Notes under the pieces: model-generated | Database searches by the model: none | Told to the model about the DNA's origin: nothing | What the model saw: the letters and a program-made list of their open reading frames with translations, nothing else | NCBI GenBank assembly: GCA_044598425.1 | Contig: CP172536.1 | Span: 372,001 to 436,000 of the forward strand | Direction: 5' to 3' | Source of the DNA: JAEVLT01 sp044598425 | Lineage (GTDB): Bacteria; Bacillota; Bacilli; Bacillales; Cytobacillaceae | Length of the DNA: 64,000 nucleotides | In this document: in pieces, positions 42,144 through 50,585 of the stretch | How positions within the stretch are numbered: position 1 is the first letter of the stretch | Layout: the number at the start of each line of letters is the position of its first letter | Made by a program: the position numbers and the translations under genes

Positions 42144-43510
42144 TAATCATCGACCTCCTCATCTAAAGTTTCTTCTTCCGACTTATCGGTAGTATCTTCA
42201 TTAATATCCTCATCGATTTCATCGTACGTTGTCATTTCGTATTCCGGGATAATCACACCACGGACATCAACCTTTCCGGTGACCACATCGGCGATTGTTT
42301 TGGTTCTGAGTTCTCCAAGATAGCTGATTTCATTCTTTATGCTATCAATTAACAAATCAATCTTTGCTTGTACTCCGTGGCAGTAGGTTACAATTTCTTC
42401 TTGCTCCTCCTTCGGTGGTAATAGAACTATCATTCTTCGAATATCGTTGTAGCCAATGCTTTGCCGAACACCGCCGCCCATTCCGTAAAACAGTTTGCTC
42501 ACATCGTACGAATGTAATAGCAGATAGAGGTACTCAGGAAGTACATTCGCCCTGGGCTTCAAACAGGTATATGCCGACGTGATGATACCTGTTTGAGTTG
42601 AAAGACCTACTCTTAAACTTTTATGGTCATTTTGCAAATCCGTTAAGCGCAGGATTATATTCCCGTTATGGATTATCTGGTATGTGTCAAAGGATGCAGG
42701 TAACAAGCCAGTCGTGGTGTTGATATCTTTATTGACAATCTTTCCGTAGCTAAGGGATAGTAAATTTTGGTTATGGACATTCTTGTTTGAAATGTTTTGT
42801 TCTGTAGCGCACTGAAAAAGCATTTTTTCTTCCCAGTGAGCAGGAATATGTCCTATCCATTTTTGCTGACCCATTTTTGTTGCAGTGGGACGACATCCTT
42901 TTGTAACTGCATGAAAAATAAGAGAATTTTTCAATTCTGTTAAATAGGCAATTTCCTTCCTTTTTCCCTTAATATATCTCGCTATCTCAGCTGTTTTCCA
43001 ATCGAGGAAGCGGACGATTTGATCTTGTTCTGGGCGTGGTGGAATTGGCAAGAATATATTTTTTAGTTCGCTATATCTTGTTGTCCACAAGTCAGCCACT
43101 AACCCTCTGCCATTACGATAATATTCTTCTGTAAAAGGGACACACCTCAGTAAATAATGCAAGTAGCGCAAGTTTTCATTTGATATAGGTTTTAGTACTA
43201 TATTGATCAGTGATACGGAACCATTAAGAGTCGATACGCCGCTGGAGCCTTTTCTATCTGACCGGCTGTTAATTACAAAATCACCGGCTTTTACGAGTTT
43301 TCGATTATCACCATTATCCGTTTTTACAGCTGTATCAAGCTGTGGTACAACTCCTGCTTTACTTACCGACAGAGGAGCATAGTCTTTATCTGAAACTTTT
43401 ATTTTTCTTTCAACAAAGAGTTCACGAACTTTACGAGATTCCCATTGAAAAGGTATTGAATCTATCCACACGGCCTTGGTGTCTTTGTATTTCTCATAAG
43501 GTCTTAACAT
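42143..43510 (-). CDS. hsdS: Type I restriction enzyme, specificity (HsdS) subunit
   Basis: 455 residues with two target-recognition domains (about 1-190 and 215-410), each ending in a conserved helix region (FLPIPPRPEQDQIVRFLD and VLLPPKEEQEEIVTYC). These determine the two half-sites of the bipartite DNA target. ATG at 43510 is preferred to 43516 because GGAGGTG is then 7 bases away; it shares one base with the hsdM stop (TGATG). The C-terminus is very acidic (EDTTDKSEEETLDEEVDD). The recognised sequence cannot be read from the protein. Confidence 0.93.
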   Translation of the reverse strand: MLRPYEKYKDTKAVWIDSIPFQWESRKVRELFVERKIKVSDKDYAPLSVSKAGVVPQLDTAVKTDNGDNRKLVKAGDFVINSRSDRKGSSGVSTLNGSVSLINIVLKPISNENLRYLHYLLRCVPFTEEYYRNGRGLVADLWTTRYSELKNIFLPIPPRPEQDQIVRFLDWKTAEIARYIKGKRKEIAYLTELKNSLIFHAVTKGCRPTATKMGQQKWIGHIPAHWEEKMLFQCATEQNISNKNVHNQNLLSLSYGKIVNKDINTTTGLLPASFDTYQIIHNGNIILRLTDLQNDHKSLRVGLSTQTGIITSAYTCLKPRANVLPEYLYLLLHSYDVSKLFYGMGGGVRQSIGYNDIRRMIVLLPPKEEQEEIVTYCHGVQAKIDLLIDSIKNEISYLGELRTKTIADVVTGKVDVRGVIIPEYEMTTYDEIDEDINEDTTDKSEEETLDEEVDD

Positions 43511-45588
43511 CAACATTCACCTCCGCCGGATAGTTGTATAATTGATGCCAAAAGACCGTCTGTATCAGCTTCTATTCTCTTAATGTCTGCTATAATATCA
43601 GCAGCTTCACGCAGTTCGATTGGATTGTAAAAATACTTTGTAAAGCTGAGTTCATAGCCCAAAGTAATAGAGTTTTCATCTATCCATGCATCCGGGACAT
43701 ACGGCAAAATTTCATTTTTAAAGAACGCTTCAACACCGCCTTCGTATTTATAGGGAATTTGTTCATTATCCTTTAAATCTTTATCAGACTCGTAGCCACC
43801 TTTATTGTCTTTTACCGGTTCAGCTTGCTCATCAATTGTAGTGAAGTAATTTCGGATAGCCTTAATTCGCTTTGCTGTAATTTTAAGGTTACTTTTTTTA
43901 GCAGCGTTTTCTACCTCAACTATAAAGTTATTATAATCTAATATAGGTTCAGTGCCTACAGAGTCTTTAACCTTGCACATTAAATGATATAGCGGCTCGT
44001 CTTTTGCCTCTTTCCTTAACAACTCAAGCTTATTTTCTGTAATTTCCACACGTAAACGAAGCGGACGTAGAATATCCACGGAGTAATAGGCGAATTCCTC
44101 GTTGTCAAATACTTTACTATATGTTTCATCGGCTTCGGTGAAGGCAAGGTATAATTCCACAATCTTATTTCGAATCTCTGGAGTGAGTTCACAATTTTTA
44201 TCACCAAGATTTTTTCTTAATGGCGATTTCAAGGTAGTAGCATCAATCAACTGAACTTTGCCTTTACGTTCTTTTGCCTTATTATTTGTTACAATCCACA
44301 GGAATGTACCGATACCCGTATTGTAAAACATATTTTCAGGTAGAGCTACAATTGCTTCTAGCATGTCATTTTCAATAATATAGCGGCGAAGATTACTAGG
44401 CCCACTGCCTGCTTTTCCTGTAAAGAGTGAAGAACCGTTGTGTACTTCAACAATACGGCTTCCAAGTTCGGTAGTAGTTTTCATTTTGCTTATATTATTT
44501 GCAAGAAACAACATTTGAGGGTCGCCAATGTCAGGCAATAGCGAATAGTCAGGATTACCATCGTAATTAATAATAAATCGAGGGTCGGTAATGTCATCCT
44601 TTTTTATATCTCCCCATGCTTTGAGTTCTGCTTTCCATGATGTTCCAAAAGGCGGATTGGAAAGCATAAAATCAAATTCTTCACGAGGAAAGCCATCATT
44701 TGAAATGGTTGAACCAAAAAATATATTATCGGCCTGATTGCCCTCACCTTTTACTAGCATATCCGCTCGGGCAATTGCATAAGTTTCATCAGCATTTTCT
44801 TGACCAAATAGTTTTATAGAAACTTTTTTGCCAGCTTTCTCTGCCAATTCGCGAATACGCTGTTCGCCCACTGTTAACATACCACCAGTACCGCAGGCTC
44901 CATCATATATACGGTAAGTTGTGCTTTGAATTTGGTCCTGCACTGGGATAAATGCGAGGTCAGCCATTAGTTCGACAATATCCCTTGGGGTAAAATGCCG
45001 TCCTGCATCCGTTATGTTAGTTTCCTCATTAAACATACGGATAACTTCTTCAAAGAGGGTACCCATCGTATGGTTATCAAGGGCAGGTAAGCGAACACTT
45101 CCATCGTCGTTTAAAACAGGCTGATTGCTAAGGTTAATCCTTGGATCAACAAATTTCTCAATCAGTAGTCCGAGTCGATCTTGCTCAGACAACCTATTAA
45201 TTTGATTTCTGAAATGAAATTTATCTATAATTTCCTGTACATTTTTTGAAAAGCCATCTAAATAATTAATGAAGTCCTTTTTTAATTGCTGTTGATTAGT
45301 ACGAGATTTTAAGTCTTTCAAAGTATATTCAGATTTATTACAGAAAGCTTGTCCTGCCACCCTGCACAGAACAGGGTCGATATCTGCTATGCTGCCTTTC
45401 GCTTCCATCTTCTTTTTCATTGCCATGACTGCATCATGCTTAGGTTCAAGCACAGCATCAAAACGTCGAATAACCAGCATTGGCAAAATAATTTTACGGT
45501 AATCACCCACGTCATATACATCTACTAAACAGTCATTAGCAATCCCCCATATAAATGCTTTTAGTGAATTATAAGTTTGTTGATCCAT
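43510..45588 (-). CDS. hsdM: Type I restriction enzyme, methyltransferase (HsdM) subunit
   Basis: 692 residues; N6-adenine methyltransferase that protects host DNA. N-terminal HsdM helical domain, SAM motif I YDGACGTGGML (about 235-245), catalytic motif IV SNPPFG, and a long C-terminal region. ATG at 45588 follows AAGGAG (minus strand) and begins MDQQTYNSLKAFIWGIAND; the frame is open further upstream but without a ribosome binding site. Lies 43 bases after the small XRE regulator and overlaps hsdS by one base. Confidence 0.95.
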   Translation of the reverse strand: MDQQTYNSLKAFIWGIANDCLVDVYDVGDYRKIILPMLVIRRFDAVLEPKHDAVMAMKKKMEAKGSIADIDPVLCRVAGQAFCNKSEYTLKDLKSRTNQQQLKKDFINYLDGFSKNVQEIIDKFHFRNQINRLSEQDRLGLLIEKFVDPRINLSNQPVLNDDGSVRLPALDNHTMGTLFEEVIRMFNEETNITDAGRHFTPRDIVELMADLAFIPVQDQIQSTTYRIYDGACGTGGMLTVGEQRIRELAEKAGKKVSIKLFGQENADETYAIARADMLVKGEGNQADNIFFGSTISNDGFPREEFDFMLSNPPFGTSWKAELKAWGDIKKDDITDPRFIINYDGNPDYSLLPDIGDPQMLFLANNISKMKTTTELGSRIVEVHNGSSLFTGKAGSGPSNLRRYIIENDMLEAIVALPENMFYNTGIGTFLWIVTNNKAKERKGKVQLIDATTLKSPLRKNLGDKNCELTPEIRNKIVELYLAFTEADETYSKVFDNEEFAYYSVDILRPLRLRVEITENKLELLRKEAKDEPLYHLMCKVKDSVGTEPILDYNNFIVEVENAAKKSNLKITAKRIKAIRNYFTTIDEQAEPVKDNKGGYESDKDLKDNEQIPYKYEGGVEAFFKNEILPYVPDAWIDENSITLGYELSFTKYFYNPIELREAADIIADIKRIEADTDGLLASIIQLSGGGEC

Positions 45589-45631
45589 TATATCTAATCT
45601 CCTTGTGCCTAATCTCATTTTATTGCGAAGT

Positions 45632-45859
45632 TTAATCATTACTTTTAGAAGGCTCTTCGTCTTCCACGACCTCCATAATATCGCCGATATCGCAATCTAA
45701 AGCTTTGCATATTTTTACGAGAATATCTGTACTGACATTTTCATTCTTACCAAGCTTGGCAAGTGAAGTCGTACTCAATCCCGTTGCAGCTCGCAAATCT
45801 TTTTTCTTCATATCCTTATCTATAAGGAGTTTCCAAAGCTTTTTATAACTGACTGCCAT
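45632..45859 (-). CDS. Small XRE-family regulator heading the restriction-modification operon
   Basis: 75 residues: a single helix-turn-helix domain (LIDKDMKKKDLRAATGLSTT, then SLAKLGKNENVSTDILVKIC) and an acidic tail (IMEVVEDEEPSKSND), YozG-like. ATG at 45859 is chosen because the longer frame has no ribosome binding site and would start within the promoter region; GAGAGGTG lies upstream. Its position, size and palindromic promoter sites resemble controller (C) proteins of restriction-modification systems, more often linked to type II. First gene of XRE-hsdM-hsdS-hsdR. Confidence 0.85.
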   Translation of the reverse strand: MAVSYKKLWKLLIDKDMKKKDLRAATGLSTTSLAKLGKNENVSTDILVKICKALDCDIGDIMEVVEDEEPSKSND

Positions 45860-45910
45860 CAAATTACACCTCTCATTCGCCAGTTCGTGAAAAGGTAATA
45901 AATACATTAT

Positions 45911-45984
45911 ATTATAGCAATTGAATGCGCATAAAACAATATAAAATGCGAAATTTAAAAAATAATATCTGTAAATGCGCATTT
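45911..45984 (-). promoter_or_regulatory. Restriction-modification operon promoter with ATGCGCAT palindromic operators
   Basis: On the minus strand -35 TTGTTT (45939-45934), 17 bp, -10 TATAAT (45916-45911). The palindrome AATGCGCAT (45923-45932) lies between them; a second, AAATGCGCATTT (45973-45984), lies upstream, with a half-site ATGCG near 45945. Predicted sites for the small XRE protein. Confidence 0.7.
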
Positions 45985-46030
45985 ATATTATTGTGTTTGA
46001 AAAATTTAAAAATGAAATTTAAAAATGAGA

Positions 46031-46086
46031 TTGACAGTGAAGTGTGTAATGTATATAATAATGTTAGAAATTAGCGAACACGCTTA
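46031..46086 (+). promoter_or_regulatory. Repressor promoter and operator
   Basis: TTGACA (46031-46036), 17 bp, TATAAT (46054-46059): full consensus. TTAGCGAACACGCTTA (46071-46086) lies just downstream of the start of transcription; a close copy occurs at 47267-47282. Confidence 0.85.
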
Positions 46087-46107
46087 TTTCATACAAGGAG
46101 GTTTACC

Positions 46108-46491
46108 ATGGATACAAAATTTGGAGAATATGTAAAAGCAAAAAGGCTTGAGAAAGGTATAAATCTTCGAAAGCTGGCTGAAATTTTGGAGATTGTCCCT
46201 GCTTATATGAGCGACATCGAGAAAGGCAGAAGATATCCACCAGACAAAGATAAAATCTATAAAATTGCAGATGCATTGAGTCTTACAGAGGAAGAAACGA
46301 ATGAGTTGTTTGATTTAGCGGCTTTAGCAAAAGAAAACACCGTGTCTCCTGATCTACCAGAATACATCATGGGTAATGATACTCTACGTGTTGCGTTACG
46401 TAAAGCACGTGATATTAATGCTGATGAAAGCGATTGGATGAAGGTTATAAAAATGTTGGAGGAAAAGGAAAAAGGGGACAAGAATTCGTGA
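46108..46491 (+). CDS. XRE-family repressor of the mobile element (CI-like)
   Basis: 127 residues: N-terminal helix-turn-helix (EKGINLRKLAEILEIVPAYM, then SDIEKGRRYPP) and a C-terminal part without recognised enzyme motif. ATG 46108 follows CAAGGAGG. Its TGA overlaps the GTG start of the metallopeptidase (GTGA). Repressor-ImmA pairs control induction in ICEBs1-type elements and prophages: the peptidase cuts the repressor after DNA damage or a cell-density signal. The divergent restriction operon lies on the other side. Confidence 0.9.
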   Translation: MDTKFGEYVKAKRLEKGINLRKLAEILEIVPAYMSDIEKGRRYPPDKDKIYKIADALSLTEEETNELFDLAALAKENTVSPDLPEYIMGNDTLRVALRKARDINADESDWMKVIKMLEEKEKGDKNS

Positions 46492-47210
46492 TCTATTATA
46501 AATATTCGCCAACACAATTAGAGCAAGAGGCCAATAAATTAAATAAGGAGTTTGATTCTGATAGGTTGGTAAAGCCTAAGCCCATTGACGTGTATGATGT
46601 GGTTGATTTTATAGGATGTACACCTGACTGGGTTTATCTTTCGCCAGATCGTACATATTTCGGAATGACCGCGTACAACGATGGTTATTGGTGGGCATGG
46701 CCTAGTGATCATTATGAAAAAGGAATGTTGCCAACGAAGATACCAGTTTATGCGGGTACGATATTAATTGATAGAACTATTTCCGAGGGCGATAATCGCG
46801 GCCTTGAGAATTTTACCGTAATTCACGAGTGCTTTCATCAGCGCCTTCACAAGAAGTGCTTTAATAACAGAGCCGCCAATTATCAGCATTTCTGCGAGAA
46901 GAAATCCTTTCGTGCAGAGACAGGAAATCGTAAAAACATGACTGCCATTGAAATAATCGAATACCAGGCAAATTATTGTACTGCAGCATTTTTGATGCCA
47001 CGCGAGGCGGTGCAATCTAGCTTTATAAAAAAAGCAGGGCTTAAAGCTTTGCCAAATACCCCCATGGCTCTGAATTATAAAGTGGATGAAATCATCAGTG
47101 ATATGGCAGAGTTATTTAGCGTGAATTACACCCCTATGAAATATAGGTTACAGACTTTGAATTTAATTTCGCGGGAAACATCTCCTTTGGATGAGTATTT
47201 TTGTAGTTAG
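46488..47210 (+). CDS. immA: ImmA/IrrE-family metallopeptidase
   Basis: 240 residues from GTG 46488, which overlaps the repressor stop by 4 bases. The zinc motif HECFH (HEXXH) lies in VIHECFHQRLHKK, with a downstream glutamate in IEYQANYCTAAFLMP, as in the family. A predicted anti-repressor protease that cleaves the preceding repressor to switch on the element. GTG rather than the long upstream frame is chosen because AAAAGGGGA is well placed. Larger than ICEBs1 ImmA, closer to the forms in clostridial prophages. Confidence 0.9.
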   Translation: MIYYKYSPTQLEQEANKLNKEFDSDRLVKPKPIDVYDVVDFIGCTPDWVYLSPDRTYFGMTAYNDGYWWAWPSDHYEKGMLPTKIPVYAGTILIDRTISEGDNRGLENFTVIHECFHQRLHKKCFNNRAANYQHFCEKKSFRAETGNRKNMTAIEIIEYQANYCTAAFLMPREAVQSSFIKKAGLKALPNTPMALNYKVDEIISDMAELFSVNYTPMKYRLQTLNLISRETSPLDEYFCS

Positions 47211-47252
47211 CACTGGAAATGTGCAATAGGTGTACATTTCTATATTTTTTAA

Positions 47253-47282
47253 CATAATGTAGTAGATAAGCGAACAAGCGTA
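47253..47282 (+). promoter_or_regulatory. Second repressor-controlled promoter
   Basis: CATAAT (47253-47258) is a likely -10. TAAGCGAACAAGCGTA (47267-47282) shares AGCGAACA-N-GC with the operator at 46071, again just downstream of the predicted start of transcription. Confidence 0.6.
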
Positions 47283-47315
47283 ATCACTACAATGGAGAAA
47301 GAGGTGGTGCCATCG

Positions 47316-47468
47316 ATGTATAAGAAACTCAAGTGTCCTGTATGCGGTAAGAGGGCGTGTGACATCTCGGATTTACCTAAAGAGAAAATCTACATTGAAC
47401 TGAAATGTCCTCATTGCAATAAGTTAGTGAAAATCCCTTGCGTTAAGTCCGCTGTTAAAACGGCTTAA
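47316..47468 (+). CDS. Small zinc-ribbon protein
   Basis: 50 residues with two CxxC pairs, CPVCGK near the N-terminus and CPHCNK about 25 residues later, so a rubredoxin-like zinc knuckle; Com-like and other small phage proteins have this look. ATG 47316 follows GAGGTGG; an in-frame ATG at 47292 is the alternative. It stands first in the operon after the second operator. No function is assigned. Confidence 0.7.
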   Translation: MYKKLKCPVCGKRACDISDLPKEKIYIELKCPHCNKLVKIPCVKSAVKTA

Positions 47469-47499
47469 AGATAAAAATTTAAGAAAGGATGTGAATTGA

Positions 47500-47643
47500 A
47501 TGGCTAAACATACTTGTAAACAGACATCTAAATCTGTGGCAAGCAAGGCTTCTTCTCTCCTGAGAGACGGAAGAACTAGTGCCAAGACAAAATCTGTAGC
47601 TGCCAGTGCACTGGCACAAACCAAACCTTCCAAAAGGAAATAA
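47500..47643 (+). CDS. Small basic Ser/Lys/Ala-rich protein
   Basis: 47 residues, starting MAKHTCKQTSKSVASKASSL and ending KPSKRK; strongly basic. ATG 47500 has AAAGGATG upstream. Proteins of this make-up recur in Firmicute mobile elements (recollection). It may bind nucleic acid; there is no direct evidence. Ends just before a large hairpin. Confidence 0.65.
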   Translation: MAKHTCKQTSKSVASKASSLLRDGRTSAKTKSVAASALAQTKPSKRK

Positions 47644-47670
47644 GTAAAAAAAAAACATACCGAGCAACGG

Positions 47671-47766
47671 AGCCGAGTGCGAGCTACCAAATGGCCGGAT
47701 GATTTACGAAACACAAATTCGTAATCATCCGGCCATTTGTGTTTTGTAAGCACCCGGCTCTTTTAT
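47671..47766. terminator. Compound double-stem hairpin, terminator-like
   Basis: Outer arms GAGCCGAGTGC (from 47671) and GCACCCGGCTC (ending about 47760), one mismatch, enclose a second 21-bp stem: AAATGGCCGGATGATT-ACGAA (47689-47710) with TTCGTAATCATCCGGCCATTT (47718-47738), a single bulge and a 7-nt loop. TTTTAT follows. Much larger than an ordinary terminator. Confidence 0.7.
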
Positions 47767-47805
47767 ATCTCTCACTTGGCTCCTAATTCTGAAAGGAGCC
47801 AAAAC

Positions 47806-48300
47806 ATGTCAAGAGAGTACAAAACAAGTAAAAAGAACAGAACAAATTATATCTATTACACCGCAGAAGGAACAAAGATTGTTATTACCTCTGGTGAAGA
47901 TGGAGTCACCGTAGCCGACATCGAGCTTTTACATTCTATGGATGATAACGAGGTGGATGAGCAGCGCCGCTACAACTACCGCGTTACATCTCATTTGGAT
48001 GCTTATCACGATGGTGAGAGTGAAGCGGCAACAGATCGCAATAAGTATCTGGCAGATGAAAGTGCAAACCCAGAACAGATTTACATAGAAGTCGAAGATA
48101 AAGCTGAATATCTGGATGTACTGGACAAGCTTGCCAAGGCTATGGGTTGTCTCTTGCCTCAACAAAAAGAGCTTTTCAAAAAGGTTTATTTGGACAAACG
48201 TTCCAACACAGAAATAGCTACTGAAGAAGGAGTGACGGAAGCGGCTATCCGTAACCGCCTGAAAAAGATACACGAAAAATTAAGAAAAATTCTTTCCTGA
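47806..48300 (+). CDS. Sigma-70-like RNA polymerase sigma factor or regulator of the element
   Basis: 164 residues. The C-terminal third reads like sigma region 4: LPQQKELFKKVYLDKRSNTE then IATEEGVTEAAIRNRLKKIH, a helix-turn-helix that recognises a -35. A region 2 is not obvious, so it may act with another subunit or as a late-gene activator. ATG 47806 follows GAAAGGAG. A terminator follows, so it is a one-gene unit. It could read the repeated promoters at 62201 and 63207 (speculation). Confidence 0.75.
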   Translation: MSREYKTSKKNRTNYIYYTAEGTKIVITSGEDGVTVADIELLHSMDDNEVDEQRRYNYRVTSHLDAYHDGESEAATDRNKYLADESANPEQIYIEVEDKAEYLDVLDKLAKAMGCLLPQQKELFKKVYLDKRSNTEIATEEGVTEAAIRNRLKKIHEKLRKILS

Positions 48301-48301
48301 T

Positions 48302-48376
48302 GAGGGGTTCGAATGAACCCTCTTTTTCGCTTATCGGTGAGGGGCAGGAAAACCGCCCCCGGAAAGGAGACGGATT
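48302..48376 (+). terminator. Terminator followed by a hairpin leader (related to 52520-52602)
   Basis: GAGGGGTTC-GAAT-GAACCCTC then T5 (48302-48327). Next comes CGCTTATCGGTGAGGGGC and a small hairpin GGGGC-AGGAAAACC-GCCCC before the ribosome binding site of the next gene. The same order occurs at 52520. Confidence 0.75.
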
Positions 48377-48622
48377 ATGAGCCTTAAACACAAAGTCACA
48401 ATCAATGTGGCTAAACCAGGTGGCGGACGAAGCCCTGTAATTCAAAGCAGCAGACAGACACTCCGAAGCAAACTGCTCGATTTGTTGTTCGGTAAAAAAG
48501 TAAGCCTGCTTGTAATTACGCCCGGTGACTCAGTCGAAACGGTAGAAATCAAGGAAATCAGGGAAGGAGGTGTGGAGCATGAGCAAAATCAAGCTTCTTC
48601 TCGATGTGGTCTCAGATCTTAG
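48377..48622 (+). CDS. Hypothetical mobile-element protein (81 residues)
   Basis: Basic N-terminal half with INVAKPGGGRSP and LRSKLLDLLFGKKVSLLVIT, then a short acidic stretch. ATG 48377 follows GGAAAGGAGACGG. The last 15 codons overlap the next gene in another frame by 44 bases, within which that gene's ribosome binding site lies. No domain recognised. Confidence 0.65.
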   Translation: MSLKHKVTINVAKPGGGRSPVIQSSRQTLRSKLLDLLFGKKVSLLVITPGDSVETVEIKEIREGGVEHEQNQASSRCGLRS

Positions 48623-48896
48623 ATCACTGGCAGACAGCGTTCAGGCTGTTGCAGATGCAATAGCAAAAAACGAACCTGCAGATATTCCAAAGCAGGAGCA
48701 ACCTGAACCGGCAAAACAGCCAGAAGAAAAACAGATTACTTTGGAAGAGGTTAGGGCTGTACTTGCTGAAAAAAGCCATGACGGATTTACAGCTGAAGTC
48801 AGGGCTCTACTACAAAAGTATGGTGCATCTAAACTCAGCGAGATTGATCCAAGCAAGTATGCAGCGCTTCTTAAAGATGCGGAGGGATTGAAATGA
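48579..48896 (+). CDS. Hypothetical phage protein, rRNA-biogenesis-like helical type
   Basis: 105 residues, mostly helical: an N-terminal SKIKLLLDVVSDLRSLADSV, a proline/glutamate linker (KQEQPEPAKQPEEKQ), and a C-terminal LEEVRAVLAEKSHDGFTAEV that resembles the rRNA biogenesis Rrp5-like annotation often given to such phage proteins. ATG 48579 follows GGAAGGAGGTG. The stop overlaps the start of the DUF2800 gene (ATGA). Confidence 0.7.
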   Translation: MSKIKLLLDVVSDLRSLADSVQAVADAIAKNEPADIPKQEQPEPAKQPEEKQITLEEVRAVLAEKSHDGFTAEVRALLQKYGASKLSEIDPSKYAALLKDAEGLK

Positions 48897-50020
48897 GTAA
48901 ACATGCAATTCTCTCTGCATCGGGAGCCCATCGCTGGATGAACTGTACACCGTCAGCCAGATTGGAACTAGAGTTTGATGATAACAGCGGTGAAGCCGCA
49001 GCCGAAGGAACTGCTGCCCATGCATTAAGTGAGCATAAGCTTCGCAGAGCGTTGAAGATGCGGTCAAAAAAGCCGGTTTCGCCTTATGACTCTGATGAGA
49101 TGGATACCTTCACTGACGGATATGTGGAGTTCGTACTCGAAATCATCGAACGGGCAAAGCAGTCCTGCAATGACCCTCTTGTCTTAATTGAACAGCGATT
49201 GAACTTCTCAAAATATGTACCCGATGGCTTTGGGACGGGTGACTGCTTGATTATCTCTGATGGAACCCTTCATATAATTGACTTTAAGTATGGTCAGGGT
49301 GTTTTGGTTAGCGCAGAGGAAAATCCGCAGATGAAGCTCTATGCCCTTGGCGCACTGGAGTTATTCGATGGCATCTATGACATCGATACGGTCTCTATGA
49401 CAATATACCAACCACGTCGCGAAAATATCAGTACGTCCACAGTATCAAAAGAAAGTCTGTATCAGTGGGCAGAGGAAGTTTTGAAGCCTAAAGCGGAGTT
49501 AGCTTTTGCAGGTGACGGCAATTACCGCCCTGGAGAATGGTGCCAATTTTGCCGGGCGGCAGTGAAATGCAGGGCGAGAGCAGAAGCAAAAATGAAACTG
49601 GCCACATTTGAATTTGCTTTACCGCCCCTGTTATCAGATGAAGAAATCGCAGAGATTCTTTCATCTATCGGAGATCTTACCAGCTGGGCAAACGAAATTA
49701 TGGCTTATGCAACAGATGCAGCGGTTAATCATGGAAAGCAGTGGCCGGGATTTAAAGTAGTCGAAGGCCGCTCGAACCGTAAATACACAGATGAAGAAGC
49801 AGTCGCAGAAGCGGCGAAGAATGCAGGCTATCGCGACATTTACAAGCAAAGTCTTATAACCATTACTGAAATGGAAAAATTGATGGGCAAACCCAAGTTT
49901 AATGAAATCCTTGGTGGGCTGGTCATGAAGCCACCGGGTAAACCGACGTTAGTACCTGTTTCAGACAAGCGTCCTGAAATGAATACATCATCAGCAAAAA
50001 ATGATTTTATGGAGGTTTAA
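48893..50020 (+). CDS. DUF2800 protein (Cas4/RecB-like phage nuclease family)
   Basis: 375 residues. Begins ILSASGAHRWMNCTPSARLE, the DUF2800 hallmark, with PD-(D/E)xK-like blocks (EGTAAHALSEHKL; GTGDCLIISDGTLHIIDFKYG; KLYALGAL) and a late cysteine cluster EWCQFCRAAVKCRARAEAK like the iron-sulfur region of Cas4/AddB nucleases. Probably a 5'-to-3' exonuclease for phage recombination, paired with the ssDNA-binding gene that follows. ATG overlaps the previous stop. Confidence 0.88.
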   Translation: MSKHAILSASGAHRWMNCTPSARLELEFDDNSGEAAAEGTAAHALSEHKLRRALKMRSKKPVSPYDSDEMDTFTDGYVEFVLEIIERAKQSCNDPLVLIEQRLNFSKYVPDGFGTGDCLIISDGTLHIIDFKYGQGVLVSAEENPQMKLYALGALELFDGIYDIDTVSMTIYQPRRENISTSTVSKESLYQWAEEVLKPKAELAFAGDGNYRPGEWCQFCRAAVKCRARAEAKMKLATFEFALPPLLSDEEIAEILSSIGDLTSWANEIMAYATDAAVNHGKQWPGFKVVEGRSNRKYTDEEAVAEAAKNAGYRDIYKQSLITITEMEKLMGKPKFNEILGGLVMKPPGKPTLVPVSDKRPEMNTSSAKNDFMEV

Positions 50021-50024
50021 TACT

Positions 50025-50585
50025 ATGTCAAACACAGCAAAAAGAACTAACCCTACGAAAGTGATCACTGGAATTGTGAGACTCTCTTATGCCAACGTCT
50101 GGGAACCGAAATCCATTAATGGCGGTGCTGAAAAATACAGCGTAAGCCTTATTATCCCTAAGAGCGATACCAAAACACTTAATGCCATCAATGCAGCAGT
50201 GAATGCCGCAATTGAAGAAGGCAAAGGTAAGTTCGGCGGCAAAATTCCGAACAAAGCCGCGCTCAAACTCCCTTTGCGAGATGGCGATATCGACCGTCCA
50301 GATGATGAAGCTTATGCAAACAGCTATTTCATCAATGCCAATAGCAACACTGCACCTCAAATTGTAGACAGGAACGTTAATCCGATTCTTGACCGTTCTG
50401 AAGTTTACTCCGGTGTATATGCAAGAGTAAGTATCAACTTCTATGCCTTCAACTCCAATGGCAACAAAGGTATTGCATGTGGCCTTGGCAATATTCAGAA
50501 AATCCGTGATGGTGAGCCGTTGGGTGGCAGAACAAATGCCGCTGACGATTTTGCCACCGATGTGGATGACGATTTTTTATCATGA
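50025..50585 (+). CDS. DUF2815 protein (predicted phage ssDNA-binding protein)
   Basis: 186 residues, matching DUF2815: VITGIVRLSYANVWEPKSIN at the start, SDTKTLNAINAAVNAAIEEG, a DGDIDRPDDEAYANSYFINA block, and a very acidic end (DDFATDVDDDFLS) like the tails of single-stranded DNA-binding proteins. ATG 50025 follows GGAGG (50011-50015). Lies between the nuclease and polymerase genes and overlaps the polymerase start by 4 bases, so it belongs to the replication module. Confidence 0.88.
   Translation: MSNTAKRTNPTKVITGIVRLSYANVWEPKSINGGAEKYSVSLIIPKSDTKTLNAINAAVNAAIEEGKGKFGGKIPNKAALKLPLRDGDIDRPDDEAYANSYFINANSNTAPQIVDRNVNPILDRSEVYSGVYARVSINFYAFNSNGNKGIACGLGNIQKIRDGEPLGGRTNAADDFATDVDDDFLS

Noticed and set aside
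39144..45859. DNA phosphorothioation, BREX or other defence island beside hsdMSR
   Set aside because: Only classical type I R-M genes are present; no pgl, brx or dnd genes are seen in the window.
47424..47753. Minus-strand ORFs opposite the small basic gene (47424-47753, 47479-47667)
   Set aside because: They are antisense shadows of 47500-47643 and of the hairpin; the plus-strand gene has a good ribosome binding site.
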